Source: an uncultured Verrucomicrobiota bacterium
GTDB lineage: Bacteria; Verrucomicrobiota; Verrucomicrobiia; Limisphaerales; UBA9464
Direction: 5' to 3'
Length of the DNA: 64,000 nt
Assembly: GCA_903907925.1 (NCBI GenBank)
Contig: CAIVQB010000113.1
Span: 1 to 64,000, forward strand
Shown in pieces: positions 16,822-25,520 of the stretch. The notes under the pieces were generated by a model, which had not been told where the DNA came from, searched no databases, and worked only from the letters and a program-made list of their open reading frames with translations. The position numbers and the translations under genes were made by a program. Within the stretch, counting starts at the first letter, position 1, and each line of letters opens with the position of its first letter.

Positions 16822-17918
16822 GCCGGCACCAGTTCGCGGTGGAGATGATGGATGAAGTCGAGGTTGTCGCATTGCAGATACCGCATCGCGCCGCCCATCC
16901 TGGAAAAGCTTTTGCAGAAGCGCAGGTAGTACGCCGGATTCGACTTGGGCGGTTCGCCGGTGGTCCAATCCCATTGCCCGCCGTCCTGTAGATCGACGAC
17001 GTAAATGTCGAAATTCGACACCGGCGGACGTCCGTCCTGAAAGCGAAGATTGTGAACGCAACTGAGGCTCTTTTCGAAGACCTGCGGGGCCATGATGGCG
17101 GATCCGACCGACATCACGACACCGCCGTGCAGTCCTTCGACCGCCCCGGCGAAGAGCCGAAAATCCTCGCCCGCCCCGCGACCGATCACCGCACCGTTGA
17201 ACATCGGATGACAGGAGATAATGTCGTAACCGATGCCTGGATGAACGGTGACTGGAACGCCATTCCGCCAGGCCTGCGCCAGGATGCTGGCCTGTTTCCA
17301 CGCATGAACGATTTCATGCCGACCTTCCGCGAGGCCGAACCGTTGCTGGGCGGCGAGCAGATCGCAGCAGGCGGCGGCCAGCGGGTCGCCAGGAAACTGT
17401 TGAATGATGGCGGCGAGTTCCTCACCCGTGGGAAGGGTGCAACCATCTTCGTAGATGAAGCGACCCAGCGACCGGCCGTAGCCCAATCCTGAAAGCGCCC
17501 CGGCCATCAGTGCGAGATGCAGATTGCGCCCGGTTTCGTCCCAGGTTCCGAAGGTTCCGGTCGCCACGTTCTGTTCCACGCTCTCGGTGGAGCGACCCAG
17601 CCAGGCGTATTCCCAGTCGTGAATGGTGCCCGCGCCGTTGGTCGCGAGATGGGTGATGAAGCCCCGTTCCATCAGATCGGTGAGCAACAGCGCCGCACCA
17701 TTGCGGAGCAGATGCGCGCCGTACATCAGGATGATCTCCGACTTCCGTTCACGCGCCACGCGGATTTTTTCGGCGGCACCACGAATCACCGAGACGAGCT
17801 CGGCAGAAATCGGTCGCGGTGTCGCGGCGGGTGAAACCAGAATGTCCTCGACCCGGGTGAGACTCCGACGCTCCGCGAGCGGCAGGACTTTCAGCCGGGA
17901 CAAATCCAGGGAAGGCAT
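16818..17918 (-). CDS. Conserved protein resembling deoxyhypusine synthase-like enzymes
   Basis: A 366-aa soluble protein. Residues about 60-130 (HLLRNGAALLLTDLMERGF, then HLATNGAGTIHDWEYAWLG and TFGTWDETGR) resemble the NAD-binding core of deoxyhypusine-synthase-like proteins found in bacteria that lack hypusine. The canonical lysine loop of true eukaryotic/archaeal deoxyhypusine synthase was not identified. HPGIGYDIISCHPMFNGAVIGRG and GGVVMSVGSAIMAPQVFEKSL are strikingly conserved-looking segments of unknown role. Lying between a HAD phosphatase (24-base gap) and a PfkB kinase (4-base overlap), it more likely acts on a sugar phosphate or a nucleotide cofactor than on a protein. The gene is certain; the function is not. 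Confidence 0.75.
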   Translation of the reverse strand: MPSLDLSRLKVLPLAERRSLTRVEDILVSPAATPRPISAELVSVIRGAAEKIRVARERKSEIILMYGAHLLRNGAALLLTDLMERGFITHLATNGAGTIHDWEYAWLGRSTESVEQNVATGTFGTWDETGRNLHLALMAGALSGLGYGRSLGRFIYEDGCTLPTGEELAAIIQQFPGDPLAAACCDLLAAQQRFGLAEGRHEIVHAWKQASILAQAWRNGVPVTVHPGIGYDIISCHPMFNGAVIGRGAGEDFRLFAGAVEGLHGGVVMSVGSAIMAPQVFEKSLSCVHNLRFQDGRPPVSNFDIYVVDLQDGGQWDWTTGEPPKSNPAYYLRFCKSFSRMGGAMRYLQCDNLDFIHHLHRELVPA

Positions 17919-17942
17919 GGAGGTTTGAAGAATGAGGCCGGT

Positions 17943-18779
17943 TCAACCGGGAAACAGGCTGTCCATGAGCGGATCCAAATCCCGGTAGTCGGGAATGCAG
18001 ACATCCGCGCCCACGCCGAGAAGGCGTTGTCGTTTCCATTCGTCCATCTGTCCCGAGCCATTGTTGGCCTCGTCGCTGGCCACCGCGACCGCGCAGCCAC
18101 CCACCTGCTTGGTGTTCTCGATCTCCACATAGCCGTCGCCAAACGCCAGCAACGACCCGCCCGGAATCCGGTTCTCCGCGAGGATGCGGTCGATCACCAT
18201 CTTCTTGCTGAACTTCCGGTAATCATCCTGCGCGCCGTAGATGTGACCCTTGAAATAATGGGTGATGTCGAGCGCCTCGGCCTCGGCCTTCACGAATTGC
18301 TCATCGGTGCCGCTGGCCAAGTACAGCGGAAGGCCGCGGGCGGTCAGCGCTTCCAGCAATGACCGCGTGCCGAAGACCGTGAAATCATCCCGAACCAGCG
18401 TCCCGGCACGGATGCCGTCCACCCGATGCCGGATCCGCTCGTCCAGGCGGCGCAGGTATTCGTGTTTGTACTCCAACGGTTCGAGCGGCGTTCCGCCACG
18501 CTCGCGAACGCGATCGGCCAGTTGGATCATCTGGTAGATCGTCTGCTTGCCGTTCAGGCGCATGATGTCCTCAAACGCCAGTTTGCTGCGCTCTTCCTCC
18601 GATTCGCCCGCGATCGCGGGAATGATCCCGGTGAACATCGGCACCATCACGTCGGGCCAGCCCTGACGGATCAACGACAGCGTGCCGTCGAAATCGAACA
18701 GCACATGGCTGATGCCCGGGCGTGGTTTGAACGTGGGGTGGAAATCGACCCGGCCAGAAAATCGAGCGGTAAGACTCAT
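17943..18779 (-). CDS. HAD-superfamily hydrolase (putative sugar phosphatase)
   Basis: A 278-aa haloacid dehalogenase-type phosphatase. The nucleophile motif DFDGTLS is at residues 29-35, the motif II serine is in LYLASGTDEQF, the motif III lysine is probably in RKFSKKMVIDRIL, and the motif IV acidic pair is in LLAFGDGYVEIENTKQVGG. An alpha-helical cap lies between motifs I and II (FEDIMRLNGKQTIYQMIQLADRV). The ATG at 18777-18779 is preferred over a GTG nine codons upstream. Its place directly before the deoxyhypusine-synthase-like and PfkB genes suggests that it dephosphorylates an intermediate of the same pathway. Confidence 0.88.
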   Translation of the reverse strand: MSLTARFSGRVDFHPTFKPRPGISHVLFDFDGTLSLIRQGWPDVMVPMFTGIIPAIAGESEEERSKLAFEDIMRLNGKQTIYQMIQLADRVRERGGTPLEPLEYKHEYLRRLDERIRHRVDGIRAGTLVRDDFTVFGTRSLLEALTARGLPLYLASGTDEQFVKAEAEALDITHYFKGHIYGAQDDYRKFSKKMVIDRILAENRIPGGSLLAFGDGYVEIENTKQVGGCAVAVASDEANNGSGQMDEWKRQRLLGVGADVCIPDYRDLDPLMDSLFPG

Positions 18780-18878
18780 GCGTCGTTTGAAAGTGACCGT
18801 TCCCACCCGTGGCCGTCAATGACCCGGCTCGGAACGGTTTTCAACGGGAGTTGTTTCGCCATCGAGGGGACCGCCGTC

Positions 18879-19919
18879 TCACCGTGCGATCATCGCGGGT
18901 TGTCCGGAAGCGATCGATGCCGCTTCCGCCTCGCAGACGGCCACCGCGGCCGCGCCATCCGCCGCGGTCACTGTCCGCGGCGCGACGCCGGTCCGCACGC
19001 AGTTGAGGAAGTAGGTCAATTCGCCGACATAGCCGTCGCTGACGCCGGGTCGGATCACTTCCGCGGGTTGCCCCGGGACAAATCGCTTCAACGCCTCATC
19101 GCCGCGGGCCAGATCGAAGTCGATCGTCGCGCGTTCGAAATTGACGGTGAACGCCATGTTGAATCCGAAGCCTTCCGACATCGCCCAACTGCCTTCCGCG
19201 CTGACCGTGGTCCCGCCTTCGACCGAATAGAGGGCTACGACGTGATCGATGGCACCGCTGACCTTGGAGTACCCCGAGGCAAACACGCTGCGCGGTCGGC
19301 CGAAGCAGTGGAGGATGAAATCGACGTCATGGATGTGGAGATCCAGCAGCGCGCCGCCGCTCTGCCCCCCTTTGAAAAAGTGTTCACGGCCCCAGCCCGG
19401 CGGTTGCGCCACCCGACGAAAGCGGGCGTCGAGGACTCTTCCATGAACGCCCGAATCGATCAGACCTTTCACCCAGGAATAAGCGGGCCAGAATCGGATG
19501 CACATCGCCGGCATGAGAAAAACACCGCGCGCGTCGGCATCAATCACCGCCCGCACCAAGCGTTCCGCGTCGCGGCTGTTTCCGGCCATCGGTTTCTCGA
19601 CCAACACATGCTTACCCGCCGCCAGGGCCTGAAGGGCGAGGTCGACGTGGGTGTGGGTTGGCGTGGTGATGTCCACGACGCGAATGCCGGGATCGACAAA
19701 CAATGCGGCCGGATCCCGGTAGGTTTTCACCCCGGTCATGTCCAACCGGAACGCCTGGCCGTCACCCACGTTGCCCGCCACGCCCGAGAAATCGCCGTCG
19801 AGATGCCGTCCACTCGGATTGCACAGCGCGGCGATCCGGGCGCCTGGAATCTGGGTGTAAGCCTTCAAATGCGCGACCGCCATGAATCCGGTGCCGACAA
19901 TGCCGATCGGGATGTCCAT
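18879..19919 (-). CDS. Gfo/Idh/MocA-family NAD(P)-dependent oxidoreductase
   Basis: A 346-aa cytoplasmic sugar or inositol dehydrogenase-type protein. The Rossmann motif GIVGTGFMAVAH starts at residue 6, the family EKP motif appears in VLVEKPMAGN, and the C-terminal alpha/beta domain contains GGALLDLHIHDVDFILHCFG, the conserved HDxD region near the active site. The ATG at 19917-19919 is placed directly before the first strand; the long in-frame upstream extension is intergenic. It is the first gene of the sugar-phosphate cluster, 99 bases ahead of the HAD gene, and probably oxidises a polyol or sugar ring feeding the kinase and aldolase steps. Substrate is unknown. Confidence 0.88.
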   Translation of the reverse strand: MDIPIGIVGTGFMAVAHLKAYTQIPGARIAALCNPSGRHLDGDFSGVAGNVGDGQAFRLDMTGVKTYRDPAALFVDPGIRVVDITTPTHTHVDLALQALAAGKHVLVEKPMAGNSRDAERLVRAVIDADARGVFLMPAMCIRFWPAYSWVKGLIDSGVHGRVLDARFRRVAQPPGWGREHFFKGGQSGGALLDLHIHDVDFILHCFGRPRSVFASGYSKVSGAIDHVVALYSVEGGTTVSAEGSWAMSEGFGFNMAFTVNFERATIDFDLARGDEALKRFVPGQPAEVIRPGVSDGYVGELTYFLNCVRTGVAPRTVTAADGAAAVAVCEAEAASIASGQPAMIAR

Positions 19920-20116
19920 GGCGGAAGCGTGGGGTAAGCGCGAAGGGCAGGGGAGTTGAAAATCGAGACGGTTTGCCGTGTTCGGAAGGGGACATGGATT
20001 GCGGGGATGCTGAAGGGTTGAAAAGTCGAAGAGTTGAAGAGGGGAATCAGGGATCTGGAATCCCAGCGGATTTGGAATTGCGTTGCGGGCGTGTTGGGCA
20101 CCGAATCCCGTCTTCC

Positions 20117-21262
20117 ATGAGACGCCCGTTGCTTTCCCTCCTTTTGCTGTTGGCCGTCGGCACCGCAAGCTTGTGCGCACAGACGACGTTGCCGGTTCCC
20201 GGCACGAATGCCCCCGCCCGCCGTCCCCAGGGCAATCCTCCGGTGCGGTCGCCCGAGGTTCTTGCCGGCGGTCGGGTCACCTTTCGACTCCGGGCACCGC
20301 GGGCGACAGAAGTCGTGCTAGCGGGCCAATGGCCGAAAGGACGGACCAACATGCTCCGGGGCACCAATGACGTCTGGAGTGTCACGACCGATCCCATCGA
20401 ATCCGGCGTATGGGAATACAGCTTCCAGGTGGACGGTCTTTCGATGATTGATCCGGGAAATCCGGCCATCAAGCCGATGCGGGAACCGAGAACCAGCATT
20501 CTTCACCTGCCGGGTCAGCCGCCGTTGGTTCATGACTTTCAGGATGTCGCCCATGGTGTTGTCCGAACCCACGCCTACCGTTCCCAATCGTTGGGCCGAT
20601 TGCGGGAAGTCTCGGTCTACACTCCGCCGAACTATGACCACAGTGCCCGGGTCCGTTTCCCGGTGCTGTATCTTCAACATGGGTCCGGGGACAACCAAGC
20701 CACCTGGGTGGCCCACGGGAAGGCCCACTGGATCCTCGACAACCTCATCGCGAAGGGTGCCGCAACCCCGATGATCGTGGTGATGATGGACGGTCACGCT
20801 GCAATTCCTGGAACGGGCGGGGTTGGCCCGGGCGACAACACCGCCTTGTTTGAGCGCGATTTGCTCGAAGACGTGATGCCGTTCATTGACGCCAATTATC
20901 GCACCCGCCGTGATCCCGCCGGCCGCGCGATCGCGGGTCTGAGCATGGGCGGCGGACAATCGCTGACCATCGGACTCAATCATTCCGATCTGTTTGCCTG
21001 GGTGGCAGGATTCAGTTCGGCGGCTCCCGGCCGGGAAATGCTGGCGCCCGCCCTGATGCACCCCTCGGTGACCGGCCGCCACCTGAAGCTGTTGTGGGTG
21101 GGAGTAGGCAAGGACGATTTCTTGCTGAAACGGAACGAGGAGTTCATCGCCCTGTTGAAGGACAACAACCTGCGCCACGAATGGCACCTGACGGAGGGTG
21201 GACACAGTTGGCCGGTGTGGCGCCTGTACTTTGCCGAGCTGGCACCGAAATTGTTCAAGTGA
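20117..21262 (+). CDS. Secreted CE1-like esterase with N-terminal early-set domain
   Basis: A 381-aa exported alpha/beta hydrolase. A signal peptide (residues about 1-21, ending SLCAQ) is followed by a glycogen-binding-like E-set domain (about 45-130, VTFRLRAPRATEVVLAGQW to YSFQVDGLSMIDPGN), then an esterase D/feruloyl esterase-type domain. Nucleophile Ser276 lies in GLSMGGG, the acid is probably in VGKDD (333-334), and the base is His363 in TEGGHSWPVW. Such proteins release acyl groups from plant polysaccharides, so it probably acts on xylan or pectin decorations in the periplasm or outside. The next gene is a propeller and a CE15-like esterase follows, which suits a polysaccharide-degrading neighbourhood. 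The ATG at 20117 directly precedes the signal peptide. Confidence 0.88.
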   Translation: MRRPLLSLLLLLAVGTASLCAQTTLPVPGTNAPARRPQGNPPVRSPEVLAGGRVTFRLRAPRATEVVLAGQWPKGRTNMLRGTNDVWSVTTDPIESGVWEYSFQVDGLSMIDPGNPAIKPMREPRTSILHLPGQPPLVHDFQDVAHGVVRTHAYRSQSLGRLREVSVYTPPNYDHSARVRFPVLYLQHGSGDNQATWVAHGKAHWILDNLIAKGAATPMIVVMMDGHAAIPGTGGVGPGDNTALFERDLLEDVMPFIDANYRTRRDPAGRAIAGLSMGGGQSLTIGLNHSDLFAWVAGFSSAAPGREMLAPALMHPSVTGRHLKLLWVGVGKDDFLLKRNEEFIALLKDNNLRHEWHLTEGGHSWPVWRLYFAELAPKLFK

Positions 21263-21318
21263 CCGGTTCGGTAACCAGTGGCAACCCCGGCGGTCATCCC
21301 TCGGTAGTCGTCCATTCC

Positions 21319-22554
21319 ATGAACATTCCCCATCATCGCGTCGCCTCCCTATTCGGTGCGGTCACTCTGGCCGCTGGTGTCCTCGGCGGTTCCGCTTCAG
21401 CGCTGGCCGGGTCGGACTGGCCGCACTGGCTTGGACCGGACGGCAACAACCAGGTCGGCGCTTCGACCTTCAATCCGGATCTTTCCAAGTGGAAGGTGGC
21501 CTGGAAAGCGTCGGTGGGGCGCGGCTATTCCGCGGTCGCGGTGGCGGGCGGACACGCCATCACCCTGGGCCATGATGGGGACGCTCACGAGACGGTTTAC
21601 TCGTTCGACATCAAGACCGGGCGGGAGGAATGGAAACAGTCCTACGAAGCCCAGTTGCTCCCGAAAATGCATCCGGGCGGCCCCAACGCGACTCCGACCA
21701 TCCTCGGCGACCGCGTGATCGTGCTGAGCAAGGACGGCCAGGTGCGTTGCCTGGCTTTGGCGGACGGCCACGCGCTATGGGATCTGAATCTGACCACGGT
21801 CCCCGGGCTGAAACTCCCGCAATGGGGCTTTGCGAGTTCTCCGGTGGTGGACGGGAACCGCCTCATCTTCGCTGCCGGACGAGTGGTGTCGGTGGACTTG
21901 GAGAAGGGAGCCGTCCAGTGGAGTTCCAGCGGGGAATATCATCCGGGGTACACCACGGCGGTGGTCTTTCAGCGCGAGGGACACAAGTTCATCGCCGTTC
22001 TCGATGGGAAGGGATTCTCGATTCTGGAGGGCAACGACGGAAAGGAAGTCGCCCGGCGGCCCTTCAAGGCAATGTTCGACATGAACGGCACGACGCCGTT
22101 CGTGTTGGATTCCGGCAAACAGATCTTCGTTTCCGGCAATACCACTTCGGAACTGCTCGCGTTCGATGGCAAGGATCTCACCGCCGTGTGGACGACCACG
22201 GAAATCAAGAGCCCGATGAACGCCGCGGTGATTCGCGACGGCGCAATTTACGGCATCGACGGACGGCAGGGAACACCTTCGAGCCGGCTCGTGTCCGTGC
22301 GCTTGTCGGATGGGAAGGTGAACTGGTCCCAGGCGGATTTCGGGTTCGGAAACACCATCGGCGTTGGGAAAAGTCTCCTGGCGTTGAACGAGGATGGCTT
22401 GCTGGTGACCGCTGCCATGGCACCGGACGGCTATCACGAAACCGGCCGTCAACAGGTGCTAGGCAAAACCTGCTGGACGCCGCCGGTTTTTGCGCAGGAC
22501 CGGATCTTCGTCCGCAACGACAGGGGCGATGTGGTTTGCTTGGTGGGCTCGTAA
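21319..22554 (+). CDS. Secreted PQQ-type beta-propeller protein
   Basis: A 411-aa exported protein with a signal peptide (residues about 1-30, VTLAAGVLGGSASALAG) and mature start SDWPHWLGPDGNNQV. Blade phrases include YSFDIKTGREEWKQSY, LALADGHALWDLNLT, SVDLEKGAVQWSSS and VSVRLSDGKVNWSQADFG. These match PQQ-like repeats and parallel the other propeller at 3293-4582. No dehydrogenase catalytic motifs are visible, so cofactor binding is doubtful. It follows the esterase gene by 56 bases in the same direction, so the two may be co-transcribed. It converges on the CE15-like gene with a 35-base gap. Confidence 0.85.
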   Translation: MNIPHHRVASLFGAVTLAAGVLGGSASALAGSDWPHWLGPDGNNQVGASTFNPDLSKWKVAWKASVGRGYSAVAVAGGHAITLGHDGDAHETVYSFDIKTGREEWKQSYEAQLLPKMHPGGPNATPTILGDRVIVLSKDGQVRCLALADGHALWDLNLTTVPGLKLPQWGFASSPVVDGNRLIFAAGRVVSVDLEKGAVQWSSSGEYHPGYTTAVVFQREGHKFIAVLDGKGFSILEGNDGKEVARRPFKAMFDMNGTTPFVLDSGKQIFVSGNTTSELLAFDGKDLTAVWTTTEIKSPMNAAVIRDGAIYGIDGRQGTPSSRLVSVRLSDGKVNWSQADFGFGNTIGVGKSLLALNEDGLLVTAAMAPDGYHETGRQQVLGKTCWTPPVFAQDRIFVRNDRGDVVCLVGS

Positions 22555-22589
22555 GGGTCTCGACCGATCGCACAACGATCGAAAGAAGG

Positions 22590-23897
22590 TCAGCGCCGTT
22601 TCAAATGCCGGTCGGCGAACGTCACGGTTGCCTGCCAGTCTTCCAAGGTGACGTCGTGTCCGCCGGGCCGCAGGAAATAGCCGATGGTGCTGTTGATCAG
22701 ACGTGACGGTTCGGGCCAGTCACGGACCGCCAATCCGTCGGTTCCGAGCAGGCGGTACACTGGATCCGCTCCGAGCCCGCCGAGGAATTCGCCCTTGGGA
22801 TCGCTGTAGAAATCTGTCGTGCCGCTGAGGATGAGCAAGGGGCGGGGTGCGATCAGTGCCGCCAGTTCGTGTTGATCAATCGGGAGCGCGGCTTCGTTGT
22901 CCGCGTATTTTGAGAATCCCGGAGTGAACCAATGGCCAAGGCTGCCCGCCAGGTGATCGATTTGTTCGCCGTAAAGCCGCTTGCTCAACGCGATGCCACC
23001 GGCGCCGGATGCGTTGGAGATGACCGCGGCAATCCGGGTGTCCTGGGCGGCGGCCCAGAGAGCGGCTTTGCCCAGACGGCTGAATCCGGTCACCGCGACC
23101 CGATGGGCGTCCACCCGGGGATTTGTCTCCAAATAGTCGAGCGCCCGGCTCAATCCCCACGCCCAGGCCCCGAGACAGCCCCAATCGCCCGAACCGGGTT
23201 CCGGACCGAGTCCGCGCGGGCCTTCGCGCCAGCGTCCGGGTTCGTCGGGTTCGATCTCGCCATAGCCGATCGTGACCAACCCGTAGCCACGCTCCAGCAG
23301 GTAGGCGGTCGGCCACATGTGTTGATGAATACCGCGGCCGGATTCGGTGGCTTTGTGATCCTTCACCCGATTCACGTACAAACCGTTCACCCAATGCTTC
23401 GGCACCGGCAGATCGGGTTCGTCGGTGGTGGTGTAGTTGCCGTCGAAATTGAGACCGAGAAAGACCGGGATCGGCCCTCGGGCGTGATTGGGTAGAATCA
23501 ACAGCAGTTCCATCTGACGACCGTCCTCGCGGCCTTCGAAAAGAACTCCGATGCGGAGTCGAGTCGCGGCCCCGCCGCGCGCGTTCGACACTGTTTCGCG
23601 AACCACGAATCGCATCGCCGGCGGCCGTCCCACGCGGGTTTTCCCGTAAATCTCCGATTCGAAGAGCTTCAGCAGTTCCGGCCGGCGGTGTTCGAACCAT
23701 TGGCGCCGCGTGGTGACCCGCGACCCATCGGCCTGAATCAACGGATCGGGCAGAGTGTAAGGCGGGACTTTCGATTCGTCGGTGATGATGGGCGCGGCGT
23801 GGATGGCGGGTCCAAGCAGTGCCAGTACCGCGGCCAGGATTCGAAAGCAGATCGAATCAACGAAAGGATGAACGGCCGGATTCGAGTCGGAGGACAT
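22590..23897 (-). CDS. CE15-like glucuronoyl esterase / acetylxylan esterase-type hydrolase
   Basis: A 435-aa secreted alpha/beta hydrolase. A signal segment (about residues 17-35, FRILAAVLALLGPAIHA) precedes LLILPNHARGPIPVFLGLNFDGN, a pattern typical of bacterial CE15-like proteins. The nucleophile is Ser273 in TGFSRLGKAAL, the base is likely His414 in RPGGHDV, and an acid lies between (ISNASGAGG to YADNE region). The fungal GCSRxGKG form is replaced by GFSRLGKA, as in the bacterial group. Such enzymes cleave glucuronoyl esters linking lignin to xylan. It is downstream of icd on the same strand, but the terminator at 23941-23982 separates them. It starts at the ATG at 23895-23897. Confidence 0.83.
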   Translation of the reverse strand: MSSDSNPAVHPFVDSICFRILAAVLALLGPAIHAAPIITDESKVPPYTLPDPLIQADGSRVTTRRQWFEHRRPELLKLFESEIYGKTRVGRPPAMRFVVRETVSNARGGAATRLRIGVLFEGREDGRQMELLLILPNHARGPIPVFLGLNFDGNYTTTDEPDLPVPKHWVNGLYVNRVKDHKATESGRGIHQHMWPTAYLLERGYGLVTIGYGEIEPDEPGRWREGPRGLGPEPGSGDWGCLGAWAWGLSRALDYLETNPRVDAHRVAVTGFSRLGKAALWAAAQDTRIAAVISNASGAGGIALSKRLYGEQIDHLAGSLGHWFTPGFSKYADNEAALPIDQHELAALIAPRPLLILSGTTDFYSDPKGEFLGGLGADPVYRLLGTDGLAVRDWPEPSRLINSTIGYFLRPGGHDVTLEDWQATVTFADRHLKRR

Positions 23898-23940
23898 GGG
23901 GTCCGGGAAGGATGCCGTCGCGCCGCGGAACTGGCGATGG

Positions 23941-23982
23941 GGAAAGAAAAACGGCGTCTCCGAAGTTCATCGGAAACGCCGT
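23941..23982 (-). terminator. Rho-independent terminator of icd
   Basis: Read on the minus strand, a stem pairs ACGGCGT (23976-23982) with ACGCCGT (23951-23957), extended after one mismatch by TCCGA/TCGGA around a six-base loop, and is followed by the T-rich run TTTTCTTTCC. Position, 50 bases beyond the icd stop, and the stem-plus-T-tract form make this a strong terminator call. Confidence 0.9.
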
Positions 23983-24034
23983 GAGAACGATTTGGACAAA
24001 GTTCCGGCGAACCGTCGTCCACCGGAAACGTGAA

Positions 24035-25351
24035 TCACATGTGGGCGATGATGTTGTCGCCGAACGCCGAGCACTTGATCTCGGTCGCGCCTTCCATCAG
24101 GCGGGCGAAATCGTAGGTGACCTTTTTGGACCCGATCGCGCCGTTGAGGCCCTTGACGATCAGATCGGCGGCGGCATTCCAGCCGAGATGGCGAAGCATC
24201 ATCTCGCCGGACAGGACCACTGAACCGGGGTTCACCATGTCCTTGTTGGCATACTTGGGGGCCGTGCCGTGGGTGGCTTCGAAGATCGCGTGACCGGTGA
24301 TGTAATTGATGTTGCCGCCCGGGGCGATGCCGATGCCGCCGACCTGCGCGGCGAGGGCGTCACTGAGGTAATCTCCGTTGAGGTTGAGCGTGGCGATCAC
24401 ATCGAAATCGGTGGGCCGGGTGAGCACTTGTTGCAGCGCGATGTCGGCGATGCTGTCCTTGATGACGATGCCGGCGCCCGGCTTGCCCTCGGGAATCTTG
24501 CACCAGGGGCCGCCATCGATTTCCACCGCGCCGAAGAATTCCTTGGCCACCTTGTAGCCCCAGTCACGAAAGGCGCCTTCCGTGAACTTCATGATGTTGC
24601 CCTTGTGCACCAGCGTCACCGACTTGCGCTTGCTGGCGATGGCATAACTGATGGCGCTGTGGACGAGGCGGACGCTGCCGGAATAGCTGACCGGCTTGAT
24701 GCCGACGCCGACTTGGACATCGGTTGGGAAATTCGGTGCTCCCACGGCTTTCCAGAATCCGGCGGCGGCCTCTTGGGTGCCGAAACGAATCTTCGAGAAC
24801 TGCTTGGGAAACTCCGTGGCGATGAAGTTCAGAACCTTGGCGGCCTCGGGCGTTCCGGGCGCGTATTCGATCCCGGCGTAGATATCCTCGGTGTTCTCGC
24901 GGAAGATCACCATATCCACGGCCTCGGGCTTTTTAACCGGGCTGGGGACACCCTTGAAATACTGCACCGGCCGGAGGCAAACGTAGAGGTCCAGCATCTG
25001 GCGCAGCGCGACGTTCAAGGAACGAATGCCGCCGCCCACTGGCGTGGTCAACGGACCCTTGATGCCGACCAGGAACTCGCGGAAGGCGTCGACGGTGTCG
25101 TCGGGAAGCCAGTTGTTGAACCGCTTGAAACTCTCCTCGCCGGCGAAGACCTCCATCCAGGCGATCTTGCGGCTGCCGCCGAAGGCCTTTTCCACCGCGG
25201 CATCCATCACCCGCTCCGATGAGGCCCAGATGTCGGGACCGGTGCCGTCACCGCGGATGAAGGGGATGATGGGCTGGTTCGGGACCGTGAGAGTTCCGTT
25301 CTGAATGCTGATTTTTCCGCCCTGCGGGACGGTGCACGTGGTGTAGGCCAT
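24035..25351 (-). CDS. icd: NADP-dependent isocitrate dehydrogenase
   Basis: Converts isocitrate to 2-oxoglutarate and CO2 with NADP+ in the TCA cycle. The 438-aa protein is the E. coli-type homodimeric form: [12 protein letters not shown] at the start, the substrate-binding loop [13 protein letters not shown] (Ser111 aligned with the phosphorylatable serine of E. coli), [37 protein letters not shown], and the coenzyme-specificity motif [11 protein letters not shown], whose Lys-Tyr pair is typical of NADP use. It is monocistronic, followed by a clear terminator. A candidate promoter lies about 55-85 bases upstream. Confidence 0.96.
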   Translation of the reverse strand: MAYTTCTVPQGGKISIQNGTLTVPNQPIIPFIRGDGTGPDIWASSERVMDAAVEKAFGGSRKIAWMEVFAGEESFKRFNNWLPDDTVDAFREFLVGIKGPLTTPVGGGIRSLNVALRQMLDLYVCLRPVQYFKGVPSPVKKPEAVDMVIFRENTEDIYAGIEYAPGTPEAAKVLNFIATEFPKQFSKIRFGTQEAAAGFWKAVGAPNFPTDVQVGVGIKPVSYSGSVRLVHSAISYAIASKRKSVTLVHKGNIMKFTEGAFRDWGYKVAKEFFGAVEIDGGPWCKIPEGKPGAGIVIKDSIADIALQQVLTRPTDFDVIATLNLNGDYLSDALAAQVGGIGIAPGGNINYITGHAIFEATHGTAPKYANKDMVNPGSVVLSGEMMLRHLGWNAAADLIVKGLNGAIGSKKVTYDFARLMEGATEIKCSAFGDNIIAHM

Positions 25352-25406
25352 GAGGATGTTGTTTTACGGTGGCCGGAAGGTGACAGGAACAGCGACCGGA
25401 CGGGAG

Positions 25407-25436
25407 ATTAAAGCGAACTGCGGCAAGCGCCCGCAA
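25407..25436 (-). promoter_or_regulatory. Candidate sigma-70 promoter for icd
   Basis: On the minus strand a TTGCGG (25431-25436) and a TTTAAT (25407-25412) are separated by 18 bases, ahead of icd. Both boxes depart from consensus, so this is a weak prediction from spacing and position. Confidence 0.3.
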
Positions 25437-25520
25437 GCCCCCTGTTTGAATCGAGCGGTTCCATTCCCGACCTTGGACCGAAGTTGCGTCGGTCGCGGGC
25501 CGCGGCAAGGATCGCCCCGC

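Noticed and set aside
24269-25222. Antisense open frame inside icd
   Set aside because: Repetitive charged composition and full overlap with a conserved enzyme.
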